From NCBI RefSeq assembly GCF_001602375.1, contig NZ_BCNY01000011.1, positions 62,001-126,000 on the forward strand: a stretch of 64,000 bases of DNA, given 5' to 3'. Of this stretch, positions 1 to 9,139 are shown piece by piece. Every line of letters begins with the position of its first letter. Within the stretch, counting starts at the first letter, position 1. The stretch is from Methanoculleus horonobensis. GTDB lineage: Archaea; Halobacteriota; Methanomicrobia; Methanomicrobiales; Methanoculleaceae. Below the pieces are notes generated by a model that was given only the letters and a program-made list of their open reading frames with translations, made no database searches and was not told the origin of the DNA. A program made the position numbers and the translations under genes.

Positions 1-145
1 ACGGCGTCCGTAACAGGGAAAGGACGCTTGCTTTTGCCCGCGAAGCACGAAACGCTCTGCCCGGGGAGCCGGACAGATAGAGTCCTCCCATTCAGCCGTC
101 GTCCTGCACCCGGCAGGAGAGTTGCCCGGGCAGGCGGCCTGCCCG

Positions 146-157
146 AAAAAAGTTTTT
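146..157 (-). terminator. T-rich archaeal terminator of the DUF5320 gene
   Basis: On the minus strand a run of six T lies just past the stop codon at 162. It is followed by a hairpin (8-bp arms CGGGCAGG/CCTGCCCG, loop CGG, 127-145). Archaeal termination usually needs only the T run, so the hairpin may be incidental or may serve a gene outside the window. Confidence 0.45.
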
Positions 158-161
158 CTCT

Positions 162-407
162 TCACCAACGGCGCCCGCGCCCGCGTCCGCCGCCGAAGCC
201 GCGCCCACGACCGCACCCATATGGGATTCCGCCTCTTCCGAGGCCATAAACCGGCTGCTGCTCAGCCGGTGCCTCCCGGGCGGTCTCGTTCGTCTCTCCG
301 GCAGGGTTGCCCTCTGCCGGCTGTTGCGGCGGCAGGGCGCACCGGCCCATGCGCCGCCCGGTCATCGGCCCCATACCGCGGGGCCCGGTAGCATCGAATC
401 CTGGCAT
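162..407 (-). CDS. DUF5320 family small Gly/Arg-rich protein
   Basis: An 81-residue protein opening with MPGFDATGPRGMGPMTGRRMG, the conserved start of DUF5320 proteins, and ending in a Gly/Arg-rich tail. The family is common in methanogens and other anaerobes, often beside Fe-S or NifB/dinitrogenase-cofactor-type proteins; no function is established. The start is supported by a GAGGTGA Shine-Dalgarno sequence 6 nt upstream. A TATA-like stretch (TTTATAGTATTTAG on the minus strand, about 455-470) lies upstream. No partner gene is visible because the window edge follows. The family call is from the N-terminal signature only. Confidence 0.75.
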   Translation of the reverse strand: MPGFDATGPRGMGPMTGRRMGRCALPPQQPAEGNPAGETNETAREAPAEQQPVYGLGRGGIPYGCGRGRGFGGGRGRGRRW

Positions 408-624
408 TTCTCTTCACCTCGTTTGTAACATATTACTCATATGCGCTAAATACTATAAATCTATCCCATCACCGTGTGTGCCCACACCAGAACCAGACCA
501 TAACATCTTCATGCACAACCGGCGATATCGGCCTGTACAGAACCGGCTCCTGCCGGATCATCGCATGCCAAAGTTTACTGCCGATTAAGTTCCACCCCGG
601 ATACGCAGAACGGTCGAACGTACC
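408..624. promoter_or_regulatory. Divergent intergenic region with AT-rich promoter segment
   Basis: This 217-nt gap separates the minus-strand DUF5320 gene from the plus-strand histidine kinase. The AT-rich part (about 425-470) holds TATA-like sequences suited to the minus gene. For the kinase only a weak AT-rich patch (gattaagt, about 584-591) is seen, at a plausible distance for a near-leaderless transcript. No small gene is recognised here. Confidence 0.35.
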
Positions 625-3024
625 ATGTCTTCCACACCCGTATCCAGTGAGCGGCTCATGCCACATGCCCCCATCGACGAACTCGAGGACGGCGTGCTCC
701 TGCTCGACGCCGAGAGAAGAGTGATACGGGTCAACCGGGCCTTTCAAAGCCTTCTATCGCTGCCGGACACCAGGGACCTCACCGGGGCGGACGGAATGGC
801 GCTCGTCCGCACCCATCTCGCACCGCTCATCGACGATGCCGGAACGGCCGGGCGGCTGCTCGCGGCGCTCCGGGACAGGGAACCGCTCTCCGGGCTGGAA
901 TGCCGGATCGCTCCCGACCGATGGATGGCGTGCTCGGTCAGGGTTCCAGGCGACGGCGCGGTACTCCTCCTCGTCAGCGACATCGCCGCAAGGAAGGAGA
1001 GCGAGGAGAAGGGCCACCGTCTCGGGCAGGAGCACAGGTACTACCGGGAGACCTTCGACCTCGCCCCCGACGGCTACTTCGTCTGCGACCCGGAGGGAAC
1101 GATCCTCGACGTGAACCTGGCGGGAGCCGTCCTCCTCGCGAGAGACCGCCGGAACCTGATCGGGACGCTCAGCACCGATTACATCGCCCCCGAGGACGGG
1201 AAGGCCTGCCGTGACCTCGTCGCACAGTTCGAGGCCGGAGCCCCGGGCCCCCTGCGGGGGATCGAGGTCACGATACAGCCGGCGACCGGAGCGCCCGTCC
1301 CCGTCTCCCTCTCCGCCACGGCCGTCCGGGACGGCCGCGGCAGCCTCACGGAGATCCTGTGGCTCGCCCGGGACATCACCCGGAGGAAAAGGACGGATGC
1401 GGAACGGGAGCGGCTGCTCGCTGAGAACCAGTCGCTCGCGGCCGACCTCGCGGCAGAACGCGACATCCTCCGGACGGTCATGGAGTACACCGACGTCCAC
1501 CTCGCGTACCTCGATCCCCACTTCCGGTTCGTCCGCGTGAACACCGCCTACGCAGAAGGTTCGGGCTACAAAAAAGAGGAACTTCTCGGCCGCAACCATT
1601 TCGACCTCTTCCCGAACCCGGAAAACCAGGCGGTCTTTGAGCGGGTGCGGGATACCGGCGAGCCGTTTAGGATATACGCAAAACCGTTCACCTACGAGAA
1701 CCAGCCGGAACGAGGGACAACCTACTGGGACTGGAGCCTCGTGCCGGTGAAGGACGCACGGGGAGGCGTCCAGGGGCTGGTCTTCTCGCTTGCCGACGTC
1801 ACGGAGCGGGTACGCGCCGGGGAAGAGATCCTTATCAGGAACAAGAGGCTCGCCGTCTTAAACGCGGTCATCACCGCGTCGGCATCCGCATTCACCCTGG
1901 ACGAACTCCTCGACAATACGCTTGACGCCGTCCTCGACAACCTCGGATTCGATCTCGGGTCGATCTACATGCTGGAGGAGGGAGAGCGGATGCACGCCAT
2001 CATCCGGTGCCACCGGGGAGTCTCCGAGTTCGCCCTGATGCATAACGGGAGACTCAACGTCCGGCACTGGCCCTACAACCGGGTCTTCGTCGCGGGGCAG
2101 CCGTGGTTCGTCGAGGGAGGGGAAGATGCGTCCGGCCGGAACCTGGACGTCCTCGCGGACTTCGGCGCCGCCTCCCTGGCCTTCATTCCACTCACCGCCG
2201 AATCCTCCGTCATCGGGGCGCTCGTGCTCGGGAGCACCGCCGCCCGGGAGATACCGGAGGAGACGCGGCTGATCCTCGAGGCGGTCGGCCGTGAGGTCGG
2301 GAGCGGGGTTCTGCGGGGGATGCTCTACTCACGGCTCGAGGAGGCGAACCGGGAGGCGAACCTCTACCTCGACATCCTCACCCACGACATCAAAAACGCC
2401 GACAACGTCACGAACATCTACGCCGAACTGCTCGACGAAGCACTCTCCGGGAAGGAGCGGGAATACCTGAAGAGACTCCGCGCCGGTATCAGAAAGAGCA
2501 TCGATATCACGGCAAACGTCACCACGATCCGCAAGATCCGCGAGAGCCGGGCGGCGCTCCACCCGGTCGACCTGGACGGGGTGATCCGCGAGGAGATCGC
2601 TCACCATCCAGACGCTCGCATCACCTACGAGGGGCTGCGGGTGATAGTCCTCGCAGACGACCTCCTCCCCGAGATCTTCACGAACCTCATCGGCAACGCC
2701 GAGAAGCATGGCGGGCCGGGCGTCGAGATAGAGATCGTCGTCGAAGACGCTGAAGATGGCGGGCTCGTCCTCGTCACCGTCGCCGACACCGGCCCGGGGG
2801 TTCCGGACGAGGCGAAGGAAGTTATCTTTTCCCGGTTCGAGCAGGGGAAGGCCCGGGAGAGCGGCCAGGGCCTCGGCCTCTCGATCTGCCGGATGCTTGT
2901 TGTCCGCTACGGCGGCAGAATCTGGGTCGAAGACCGGGTGCCGGGGCATCCCGGGTGTGGGGCGGCATTCCGGCTCACGCTCAGGGAGGCTGAGGGCGGC
3001 GAATCCGGGGAAGAGACAGAGTAG
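625..3024 (+). CDS. Soluble multi-PAS/GAF sensor histidine kinase
   Basis: A 799-residue cytoplasmic sensor kinase with no clear membrane segment. Domains in order: PAS (about 15-115), PAS (about 135-255), PAS (about 280-400), GAF (about 410-565), a DHp helix pair with the phospho-accepting His in LTHDIKN (H587), and an HATPase_c domain. The HATPase domain shows an N-box (NLIGNAEKHGG), a G1 box (DTGPGVP) and a G2 box (GQGLGLSI). The HDIKN form of the H-box is typical of methanogen kinases. No response regulator is adjacent, so the partner is unknown. A second in-frame ATG at 658 (MPHAPIDEL) is also possible; neither start has a clear Shine-Dalgarno sequence. Confidence 0.9.
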   Translation: MSSTPVSSERLMPHAPIDELEDGVLLLDAERRVIRVNRAFQSLLSLPDTRDLTGADGMALVRTHLAPLIDDAGTAGRLLAALRDREPLSGLECRIAPDRWMACSVRVPGDGAVLLLVSDIAARKESEEKGHRLGQEHRYYRETFDLAPDGYFVCDPEGTILDVNLAGAVLLARDRRNLIGTLSTDYIAPEDGKACRDLVAQFEAGAPGPLRGIEVTIQPATGAPVPVSLSATAVRDGRGSLTEILWLARDITRRKRTDAERERLLAENQSLAADLAAERDILRTVMEYTDVHLAYLDPHFRFVRVNTAYAEGSGYKKEELLGRNHFDLFPNPENQAVFERVRDTGEPFRIYAKPFTYENQPERGTTYWDWSLVPVKDARGGVQGLVFSLADVTERVRAGEEILIRNKRLAVLNAVITASASAFTLDELLDNTLDAVLDNLGFDLGSIYMLEEGERMHAIIRCHRGVSEFALMHNGRLNVRHWPYNRVFVAGQPWFVEGGEDASGRNLDVLADFGAASLAFIPLTAESSVIGALVLGSTAAREIPEETRLILEAVGREVGSGVLRGMLYSRLEEANREANLYLDILTHDIKNADNVTNIYAELLDEALSGKEREYLKRLRAGIRKSIDITANVTTIRKIRESRAALHPVDLDGVIREEIAHHPDARITYEGLRVIVLADDLLPEIFTNLIGNAEKHGGPGVEIEIVVEDAEDGGLVLVTVADTGPGVPDEAKEVIFSRFEQGKARESGQGLGLSICRMLVVRYGGRIWVEDRVPGHPGCGAAFRLTLREAEGGESGEETE

Positions 3025-3120
3025 ACCGTTCTCGTGTGCGCCCCTCTACGGTCTCCTGCTTGTCAGGTGAGCCCGCGAGCGAAGAATTCCGGCACCCCAT
3101 CTCACGCACGAAAAAGAGTA

Positions 3121-4365
3121 TTACCGGGCCGGCACCGCTGCCATACCCTTCTCAACCCGGCGGGCCACTTCCTGCTTGACCTGCCTGATATTCGCCGCCT
3201 GGTCGCGCTCGGCAAGGGTCGGGCCCGCCTTGGAGACGACCTCCTCGCTCGGGACGCCCTTTGCGTTCATGACGCGCAGGTAGCCGAAACTCGCCCAGCT
3301 GTCCGGGAGGTCGCGCAACCGCACATACTCCATGTTGTTCGGCGCGAGATCGAGCTGGGCGTCGATGACGCTGTTGACGTAGTCCTTGTTCTCCTCGAAG
3401 ACGACCAGGGGCTCGATGACGTCGGCCTTCACGAGGTCCTGGATATCGCGGCCCTCATACTGCTTGATGAGCCGTGCGCACTCGTTGAAGTGCGTGACCT
3501 CCATCTTCATGAACTTCTCCCAGATCCCCTTGATCCTCGGGTCGCTCTCGGTCTGTGCGCACGAGTAGTAGAGGTAGGCCTCGTTGAGCTCAATCATCGC
3601 CATCTTCTCGAGCATCGTCTCGTTCGGGTCGCCGAGCAGCCCGTACTGGGTGACGTGCTGCTCCTCGATCTCCGCGATCTCGGCATACAGTTGCCGTGCA
3701 ATCTCATCGGGATACATGAACCCGTGCGCCCGGTAGTAGAGCATCGTCTGCTGCTCTCCGGCGGTGATCGTGATGTAGTTCATCTTCGTCTTGATGTCGG
3801 CCGTCTCCTTGTCGTAGTGCTTGCGCATCGAGTCGAAGGGGTGGCGGTGCTCGATGCTCGTCGGCCTGCCGGGTTTCACCTCGGTCTTGCCCTGGACGAT
3901 CGAGTCGGGGTCGCCGCCCTCGATGTAGTCGTAGAGGCAGCTGTATCGGTAGAGGTGATCGAAGTCCTCGAGCAGGGCAAAGTCCAGCGTCTGCTTCACG
4001 TAAGGATCCGGCTCGTTCTGCGCCAGGTTCGCGGTGAGGTCGACCGCCACCTGCTCGTAGCCGAGGGTAGTCTCGACGACCGACTGGTCCGCCGGGTTGA
4101 GCCAGTTGATCGTCTCCTGCTGCTGGGAGTCGATCCGCCGCATCAGGGCCATCGCCTTCTTCACCTCGGGATCGGGATGCATCCGCTCGATCGCGTGCGA
4201 CATCAGGACAGCGTTGTTCTCGATCCCGTTCATGAGGATGATCCGGGTCCGGGTGTAGGCGTCGACCGCCTTTTTGTCATACGGGGCCGGAACCATATCC
4301 TTCCAGTTCATGGGCTGCTCTTCGATAGGCATCCCTTCCATCTCGAATGGTCTGAATTGCGCCAT
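3121..4365 (-). CDS. Large ferritin-like (tandem four-helix) protein, function unknown
   Basis: A 414-residue soluble, acidic, strongly helical protein with two regions resembling ferritin-like di-iron domains. The first holds an E/H-rich helix (about residues 30-115); the second contains EIEEQH and later KMEVTHFNE, i.e. ExxH-type metal-ligand pairs on helices. The reading frame extends upstream to 4521, but GGAGG lies about 8 nt before the ATG at 4365 (MAQFRPF), so this start is preferred over ATG 4380. It may be a rubrerythrin or ferritin relative in oxidative stress or iron handling. This is inferred from motif spacing only and no named family is assigned. Confidence 0.7.
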   Translation of the reverse strand: MAQFRPFEMEGMPIEEQPMNWKDMVPAPYDKKAVDAYTRTRIILMNGIENNAVLMSHAIERMHPDPEVKKAMALMRRIDSQQQETINWLNPADQSVVETTLGYEQVAVDLTANLAQNEPDPYVKQTLDFALLEDFDHLYRYSCLYDYIEGGDPDSIVQGKTEVKPGRPTSIEHRHPFDSMRKHYDKETADIKTKMNYITITAGEQQTMLYYRAHGFMYPDEIARQLYAEIAEIEEQHVTQYGLLGDPNETMLEKMAMIELNEAYLYYSCAQTESDPRIKGIWEKFMKMEVTHFNECARLIKQYEGRDIQDLVKADVIEPLVVFEENKDYVNSVIDAQLDLAPNNMEYVRLRDLPDSWASFGYLRVMNAKGVPSEEVVSKAGPTLAERDQAANIRQVKQEVARRVEKGMAAVPAR

Positions 4366-4770
4366 CTCATCTTCCTCCATAACCCCCGCATATCCATCGG
4401 CACGGGCATCTCCGGCATAACGGCGGCACGGGCGGTGAACCCTGCGGTTCCCCCGCACCCCGGAAGACCGGGGGTTGCTCCCCATGCCGGTCACGCCACA
4501 AAAACCTAACGGCCGGGACAAGCAGGCAGAAAAAACGCTCTCCGAGAGCGTATCGACAGCCGCCCAACGACGTCCAGGGGATTATCCGGCGCGGCACCGC
4601 CGCGGGCCGCCGGGAAGACCGCAACGTATACATCACCGGAGGCCCGGCTGCGGGAGGAGACCACCCGATGCAGGTTACCCGGGTAAAATTGTTATGCATG
4701 CAGGCTCATGTGGGGGCGGCGGATGGTGACCGGCCACCCGACGGCAACCAGACCGCAGGAGGCAAGGATC
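4366..4770. other. Intergenic region, no gene recognised
   Basis: This 405-nt gap lies between divergent genes. It is GC-rich with a small hairpin at 4536-4550 (CGCTCT/AGAGCG arms) preceded by six A residues, and an AT-rich patch near 4684-4697 that could be the hsp20 promoter. Open frames crossing it have no recognisable protein signature. Confidence 0.5.
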
Positions 4771-5244
4771 ATGACAGGGAGAGAAGACGACCCCTCCGGC
4801 CCCGGGCGGCGGCAGGATAGGGATCAGAGAGCGGACAACCCGGAGGCCGGGGAGAAAGGCGGGTTGCCGCCGGTCTCGCGCGGCGGCAGTCGCGACTTCC
4901 CCGGCCTCACCGCAGACTTCCGGATCGACATCCTCGATCACGACGACGAGGTGATCGTCGTTGCGGAACTGCCCGGCGCGGACAAAGACGAGATCCGGAT
5001 CAACCTGCCAAACCCCCAGACCCTGCGAATAACGGCGAGGCGCACCGGGCCGGCCGAGGAGGAGCCGGGGACTTACTACATCCACGAACGCGGAGACGAG
5101 ATCCTGACCCGGATGGTACGCCTGCCCGCGAGCGTGATAGAAGATGGCGCCGGGGCCGGATTCAAGAACGGCGTCCTCGAAGTACGCCTGAAGAAGATGA
5201 GGACACGGTCCGGAACCAACGGCAAAAAGATCCCCATCGAGTGA
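4771..5244 (+). CDS. Hsp20/alpha-crystallin family small heat-shock protein
   Basis: A 157-residue ATP-independent holdase chaperone. A disordered charged N-terminal arm (about 1-45) precedes the alpha-crystallin domain, which starts at DFRIDILDHDDEVIVVAELPG, the usual first beta strands. It ends in the canonical FKNGVLEVRLKK segment, followed by a short tail with KIPIE, an IxI-like motif used for oligomer assembly. The frame opens at 4708, but AGGAGG at 4757-4762 places translation start at the ATG at 4771. It sits between a ferritin-like gene and a trehalose-type glycosyltransferase, which suggests a stress-related neighbourhood but not an operon. Confidence 0.93.
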   Translation: MTGREDDPSGPGRRQDRDQRADNPEAGEKGGLPPVSRGGSRDFPGLTADFRIDILDHDDEVIVVAELPGADKDEIRINLPNPQTLRITARRTGPAEEEPGTYYIHERGDEILTRMVRLPASVIEDGAGAGFKNGVLEVRLKKMRTRSGTNGKKIPIE

Positions 5245-5265
5245 CGGGGACGGAGGGGGCAGGCA

Positions 5266-6594
5266 TCAGTGCCGGGCCGCGCACCCGGCCATCCGGGTCG
5301 TCACCACCTGCGGGTGGTAGCAGATGACGCTGTCCCGGGCGGTGATCCTGCCGTTCTTCACCTGGTCGATGGCAGTGAGGTGATCCTGCACGCCCCGGGT
5401 GAGGAGATAGTACTCCCGCACGAACTCCTTCCCTCGTGCGCCCATCTCGTGGGCCAGCTCCGGGTTCCGGAGGAGATGGAGGATCCGGTCGGCGGTCTCC
5501 TGGATCGTCGAGACCAGGTAGCCGTTCCAGCCGTCGCGGATCTGGAGCGGTATGCCGCCGACACTCCCGGCGACGACCGGCTTCTCCTTCCAGAGCCCTT
5601 CGGTCACCGTCAGCCCGAACCCCTCCTTGATGGACTTCTGCACGATCACGTCGGACGCCCGCTGGAGCGCGTTGATCTCGCGATGGCTGTCCGGCGGGAG
5701 GTCGAGGATATGGATATCGGGATCGTCCTCGGCTGTCTCGCGGACTTCACGCAGGACGATGAAACACTCCGGGTCGTCGCACGCCCGCCCGCCGACGAGG
5801 ACGAGCTGGCAGGGCATCTTCCGGCGGACGTTCTTGAACGCCTGGATGACGCCGACCGGGTCTTTGAAGGCATCGTACCGGGATACCTGGGTGACGATCG
5901 GCTTCTCCGGGTCGATACCGTACTTCGCGAGGGTTGCATCGATCTCGGACGGGGCGAGATCGCGGTTCTTCTCGGATAAAGGATCGATGAACGGCGGAAT
6001 GATGAAACTCGGCACGTTCCAGAGAGGAAGATACTGGAAACTGGAGAATATGCCGGCGTGATACTTCTCGACCAGCCTTCGCAGGATGTTGCCGATCTCC
6101 CCGACGGTCGTGGTAGGTACCGTCTCCAGCTGGACGTGGCACCGCCAGAGCAGCCTCTTTCGCTCGCGTTCCCGGTTCGTCAGGAACTCGACGAGGCCGA
6201 GCGGCTGAGGGTCGTGGATGGTCACGACGTCGGAATCGTCCTCTATCAACCCTTCGTTCTGCCGCTGGGCCTCCCAGTAGGTCTCGACCATTGCCGGCGA
6301 GAACCCGCCCCCCCGACCCTGGAGGAAGTTATGGAGCGTCTTTGTCACGTCGAAAAATGCCGGGTCGGCTTCCATGACGCTCCAGGTCGTCTCGAGGCCG
6401 AGCGCGTTGAGGAACGGAACGTAGGAGATCAGGATCTCCGAGACGCCGCCCCCGTAGCGGGTCGAGTTGATCTCCTGGATCTTGACACCGGAGAGACGCC
6501 CGGCAAGTTCCTCGATCACCGAAAACTGCTTTGTGCCCGCGATTCGCTGATATTCCCTGAGGGAAGGATACCCGGGGAGATCTGTAACGATCAT
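5266..6594 (-). CDS. TreT-like trehalose synthase/GT4 glycosyltransferase
   Basis: A 442-residue cytosolic retaining glycosyltransferase of GT-B fold, family GT4. The N-terminal INSTRYGGGVSEIL and ADPAFFDVTKTLHN motifs match trehalose glycosyltransferring synthases (TreT), which join NDP-glucose and glucose to make trehalose. Further signals are VSRYDAFKDP (donor-domain start) and SIKEGFGLTVTEGLWKEKPVV (the E-x7-E nucleotide-sugar motif). The ATG at 6594 is chosen; an upstream in-frame TTG at 6615 is possible. It follows the histidine kinase and receiver genes on the same strand after about 100 nt. Substrate specificity is inferred, and a different NDP-sugar or acceptor is possible. Confidence 0.82.
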   Translation of the reverse strand: MIVTDLPGYPSLREYQRIAGTKQFSVIEELAGRLSGVKIQEINSTRYGGGVSEILISYVPFLNALGLETTWSVMEADPAFFDVTKTLHNFLQGRGGGFSPAMVETYWEAQRQNEGLIEDDSDVVTIHDPQPLGLVEFLTNRERERKRLLWRCHVQLETVPTTTVGEIGNILRRLVEKYHAGIFSSFQYLPLWNVPSFIIPPFIDPLSEKNRDLAPSEIDATLAKYGIDPEKPIVTQVSRYDAFKDPVGVIQAFKNVRRKMPCQLVLVGGRACDDPECFIVLREVRETAEDDPDIHILDLPPDSHREINALQRASDVIVQKSIKEGFGLTVTEGLWKEKPVVAGSVGGIPLQIRDGWNGYLVSTIQETADRILHLLRNPELAHEMGARGKEFVREYYLLTRGVQDHLTAIDQVKNGRITARDSVICYHPQVVTTRMAGCAARH

Positions 6595-6697
6595 AAGAGG
6601 AACACTACCCGGCAATACACACCCAACCGATAAAATGCCTTTCGGTGGGAGAGAGACAGCCCCGGGAGACTGCCGCGGGCATGCGTGCTAAACAGGG

Positions 6698-7123
6698 TCA
6701 CTCACTTTTGATCTCGAGAGTGCGGCGGGTCTCGGGGTCCGTGCGAGAAGAGGCGTCCCGGGGAAGGGCCCTCTCCAGGGCGGCCTTCAACTCGGCAAGA
6801 GAGATGGGCTTTTCCAGGACACCGACGATATCGTTCGCGTATCTCGAATACTCTTCCGGCCAGACATGTTTTGCGGTGAAGAGCAAGACCGGGATATCCC
6901 TGTACTCGTCATTCCGTTTCAGTTCTTCCAGGAACTGCCATCCGTCTATAGGAGACATCATCACGTCGAGAATGATGAGTGCGGGTTTCTCCTTCTTGAT
7001 TGCCCGCAGCGCATCCCATCCGTTATGAACAAGGAGCGGTTCGCGGTTGATCTTCTTGAGCAGCAGCTCCATTACTTCCAGCGTCGGCAGGTCGTCGTCG
7101 ACGACCATGATCTTGTTTCCCAA
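6698..7123 (-). CDS. Single-domain CheY-like response regulator
   Basis: A 141-residue stand-alone receiver domain. Visible active-site residues are the acidic cluster D9-D11 (MVVDDD), phospho-acceptor D53 (IILDVMM), T83 (LLFTAK) and K105 (LEKPIS). There is no output domain, only a charged C-terminal tail of about 20 residues. It begins with TTG (MGNKIM), 8 nt after a GGGAGG Shine-Dalgarno sequence that overlaps the end of the upstream kinase gene, so the two are translationally coupled. The kinase at 7127-8920 is the obvious phosphodonor. How the signal leaves the receiver is unknown. Confidence 0.92.
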   Translation of the reverse strand: MGNKIMVVDDDLPTLEVMELLLKKINREPLLVHNGWDALRAIKKEKPALIILDVMMSPIDGWQFLEELKRNDEYRDIPVLLFTAKHVWPEEYSRYANDIVGVLEKPISLAELKAALERALPRDASSRTDPETRRTLEIKSE

Positions 7124-7126
7124 AGT

Positions 7127-8920
7127 TCATACCTCCCTTGGTATCCTGATGGTGAAGGTGCTCCCTTCGCCCACCTTACTCGTCACCGTTATATCCCCGC
7201 CATGCAACTGGACATACTTGTTCGCGATCGAGAGCCCAAGGCCGGCGCTGCCGCCTTTGCAGGCCTGCTCGGCGTCTCCTATGTAGAACGGCTCAAAGAT
7301 CGATTTGATAACATCTTCGGGGATACCGATGCCATTATCACACACCATAATATAATGGTTTTCATTTGATCTCGTATACCGGATCCATACTTTCTCTGGC
7401 GGTTCATTATACTTAACGGCATTCGATACCAGTCCCGCAACCACCATCGAAAGCCGATCGGGGTCTCCCATAATACGGACGTTATCAGGGATTTCATTAC
7501 AAATCCGGGCACTTTGTTCGTATTCGCCGTCCGATACGACAGCATCGACCAGTTCGTGGAGCGGCACCTCCTGAACGGTCAGATCGACGTAGTCCATCGT
7601 GAGCAGACTGAGCTCGACCGCCCTCTCCACCACCGCCATCTCCTTGTCGGCGCACGCAAGGCAGGTCTTGAGGATCTTCTCCGTATCCTTCGTGAGGCCG
7701 TAATAATCGGGATCTTCGACGAGCATCCGGAGATAGCCGACGAGCGGCTGCAGCGGGGTGCGTAACTCATGGGCGAGCTTGGTGACGAGCCCTTTCCACT
7801 GTTCGACCTCCCAGGAGAGCTGCCTGCACGCAAGGCTCTGCCGCCGCACCTCGGTGGTATCCCGTGCCGACCCCACGACGCCGGTGAACGCACCGTCCAC
7901 TCCGTTATACGGGGCGATCGCAACGGAGAAGTTGTGCCGGGCGCCTCCGATCTCCAGATCGAGGTCATAACAGGCGCCCTTCTGTTCTTCGATCACCTTC
8001 CGGATCTCTTCCATGTTCTGCGCGGCAAGGTCGCCAGGCAGGAGAGTGTCCACACACTTCCCGACGATCTCTTCGGGAGAGATCCCGTACTCGAGCGCAC
8101 GAACCCAGGAGAAGTGCAGGATGCAGCCCGCGGCATCCTGAATGAAGAAGATATCGTTTGTCTGCCGGATGAGATCCATCAGCCGCCCATTCGACCGGAT
8201 GAGCGCGTCGTTCTGGGTGAGGAGCCTTCCGGTGTCGACGACCGTGCATTCGAAGAGGTTCTCGATGGAAAGCACCCTGCAGGAGAGAAGAACTCTCCTC
8301 GCATCGCCGTTCTGCGCGTAAAATGTCATCTCCGCATTTCCGACGTAGCCTTCCCGCTCCATCTCCGCGATGAACCATGCCTTGCCGGCCTCGTCCGCCC
8401 AGAACGCCTCTGCCGGGATGCCGACGAGTTCCCGGGGCGCGTAACCGAGCATATCGGCACACTTTCTGCTGGCACAGACAACGCGGAGGGTCTCGGGATC
8501 GCAGAGGAACCTTGCATTTCGGGTATCCTCGATGATCCGCCTGCACCGGGAGGCAGCCAGATGAGATTCCTGAGAAAAGAGCGTCGCGGCCCCGAAGACC
8601 CAGAGGAAGATCATCGTGTGCAGCCCCGTCATCACAGGGTCGACGGCGAAGCCGAGCGTCGATAGGTACACCCGGATGATTACAAACCCGGCAACAAGGA
8701 ACGCTGTCGCCTTGAATGCCTGCCTCGGAAACCAGAGAGCAGCAAAGAGTATCGGGATGCAGAATGTCAGGGGACAGAAGAGCTGGGCGTTCATCGGTGT
8801 AGCCGCCGTGAGCATGAGCGACACCGCCGATAACGAAACCACCACGATCATTCTGACGATATCCGTCCCGGTAAAAAGATCCTGTTGAAAACCGCTCAAG
8901 AGGCTCCGGTTCAAGGCCAT
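7127..8920 (-). CDS. Membrane-bound PAS sensor histidine kinase
   Basis: A 597-residue kinase with about four hydrophobic N-terminal helices (roughly residues 20-120) anchoring it in the membrane. Two PAS domains follow (about 130-230 and 240-360), then a DHp domain with the H-box KLAHELRTPLQP (H384) and an HATPase_c domain. The latter shows VSNAVKYN (N-box), CDNGIGIPED (G1) and GGSAGLGLSI (G2). All catalytic boxes are intact. It forms an operon with the downstream receiver gene (3-nt gap). Transcription probably starts just before the ATG: the minus-strand TATA box GCTTATATAC sits about 30 nt upstream, and no Shine-Dalgarno is present. Confidence 0.92.
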   Translation of the reverse strand: MALNRSLLSGFQQDLFTGTDIVRMIVVVSLSAVSLMLTAATPMNAQLFCPLTFCIPILFAALWFPRQAFKATAFLVAGFVIIRVYLSTLGFAVDPVMTGLHTMIFLWVFGAATLFSQESHLAASRCRRIIEDTRNARFLCDPETLRVVCASRKCADMLGYAPRELVGIPAEAFWADEAGKAWFIAEMEREGYVGNAEMTFYAQNGDARRVLLSCRVLSIENLFECTVVDTGRLLTQNDALIRSNGRLMDLIRQTNDIFFIQDAAGCILHFSWVRALEYGISPEEIVGKCVDTLLPGDLAAQNMEEIRKVIEEQKGACYDLDLEIGGARHNFSVAIAPYNGVDGAFTGVVGSARDTTEVRRQSLACRQLSWEVEQWKGLVTKLAHELRTPLQPLVGYLRMLVEDPDYYGLTKDTEKILKTCLACADKEMAVVERAVELSLLTMDYVDLTVQEVPLHELVDAVVSDGEYEQSARICNEIPDNVRIMGDPDRLSMVVAGLVSNAVKYNEPPEKVWIRYTRSNENHYIMVCDNGIGIPEDVIKSIFEPFYIGDAEQACKGGSAGLGLSIANKYVQLHGGDITVTSKVGEGSTFTIRIPREV

Positions 8921-9139
8921 AGGTAATACAGTGGTTATTTAAGGAGATGTATATAAGCGATTCGGAATCGATTGGCCGATAAAAAGTAATGTTTCAGGGA
9001 AACAAGTGCATTTCTTTGAATTTTCAGAACATATCTCGAATATTCTTCAATTCATGAGAGGGCGGCGGCAGGAGGTTCTGCCGGCGCAGTATTGCAAGAA
9101 AAGGGAGCATATATGAAGAACGGCGTGTAACCCTAATTT
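8921..9139. promoter_or_regulatory. Divergent promoter region of kinase and arfC genes
   Basis: Two TATA boxes are visible. gtatataagc (8949-8958) reads towards the kinase gene at 8920, and gcatatatga (9108-9117) reads towards the ATG at 9140. Both lie 25-30 nt from the start codons, which fits leaderless transcripts. The middle part contains no gene. Confidence 0.6.

Noticed and set aside
3034-4509. Plus-strand open frame of 491 codons opposite the ferritin-like gene
   Set aside because: Antisense shadow in GC-rich DNA; His/Leu/Arg-rich composition without family motifs, while the minus strand has a good Shine-Dalgarno and helical protein signature.
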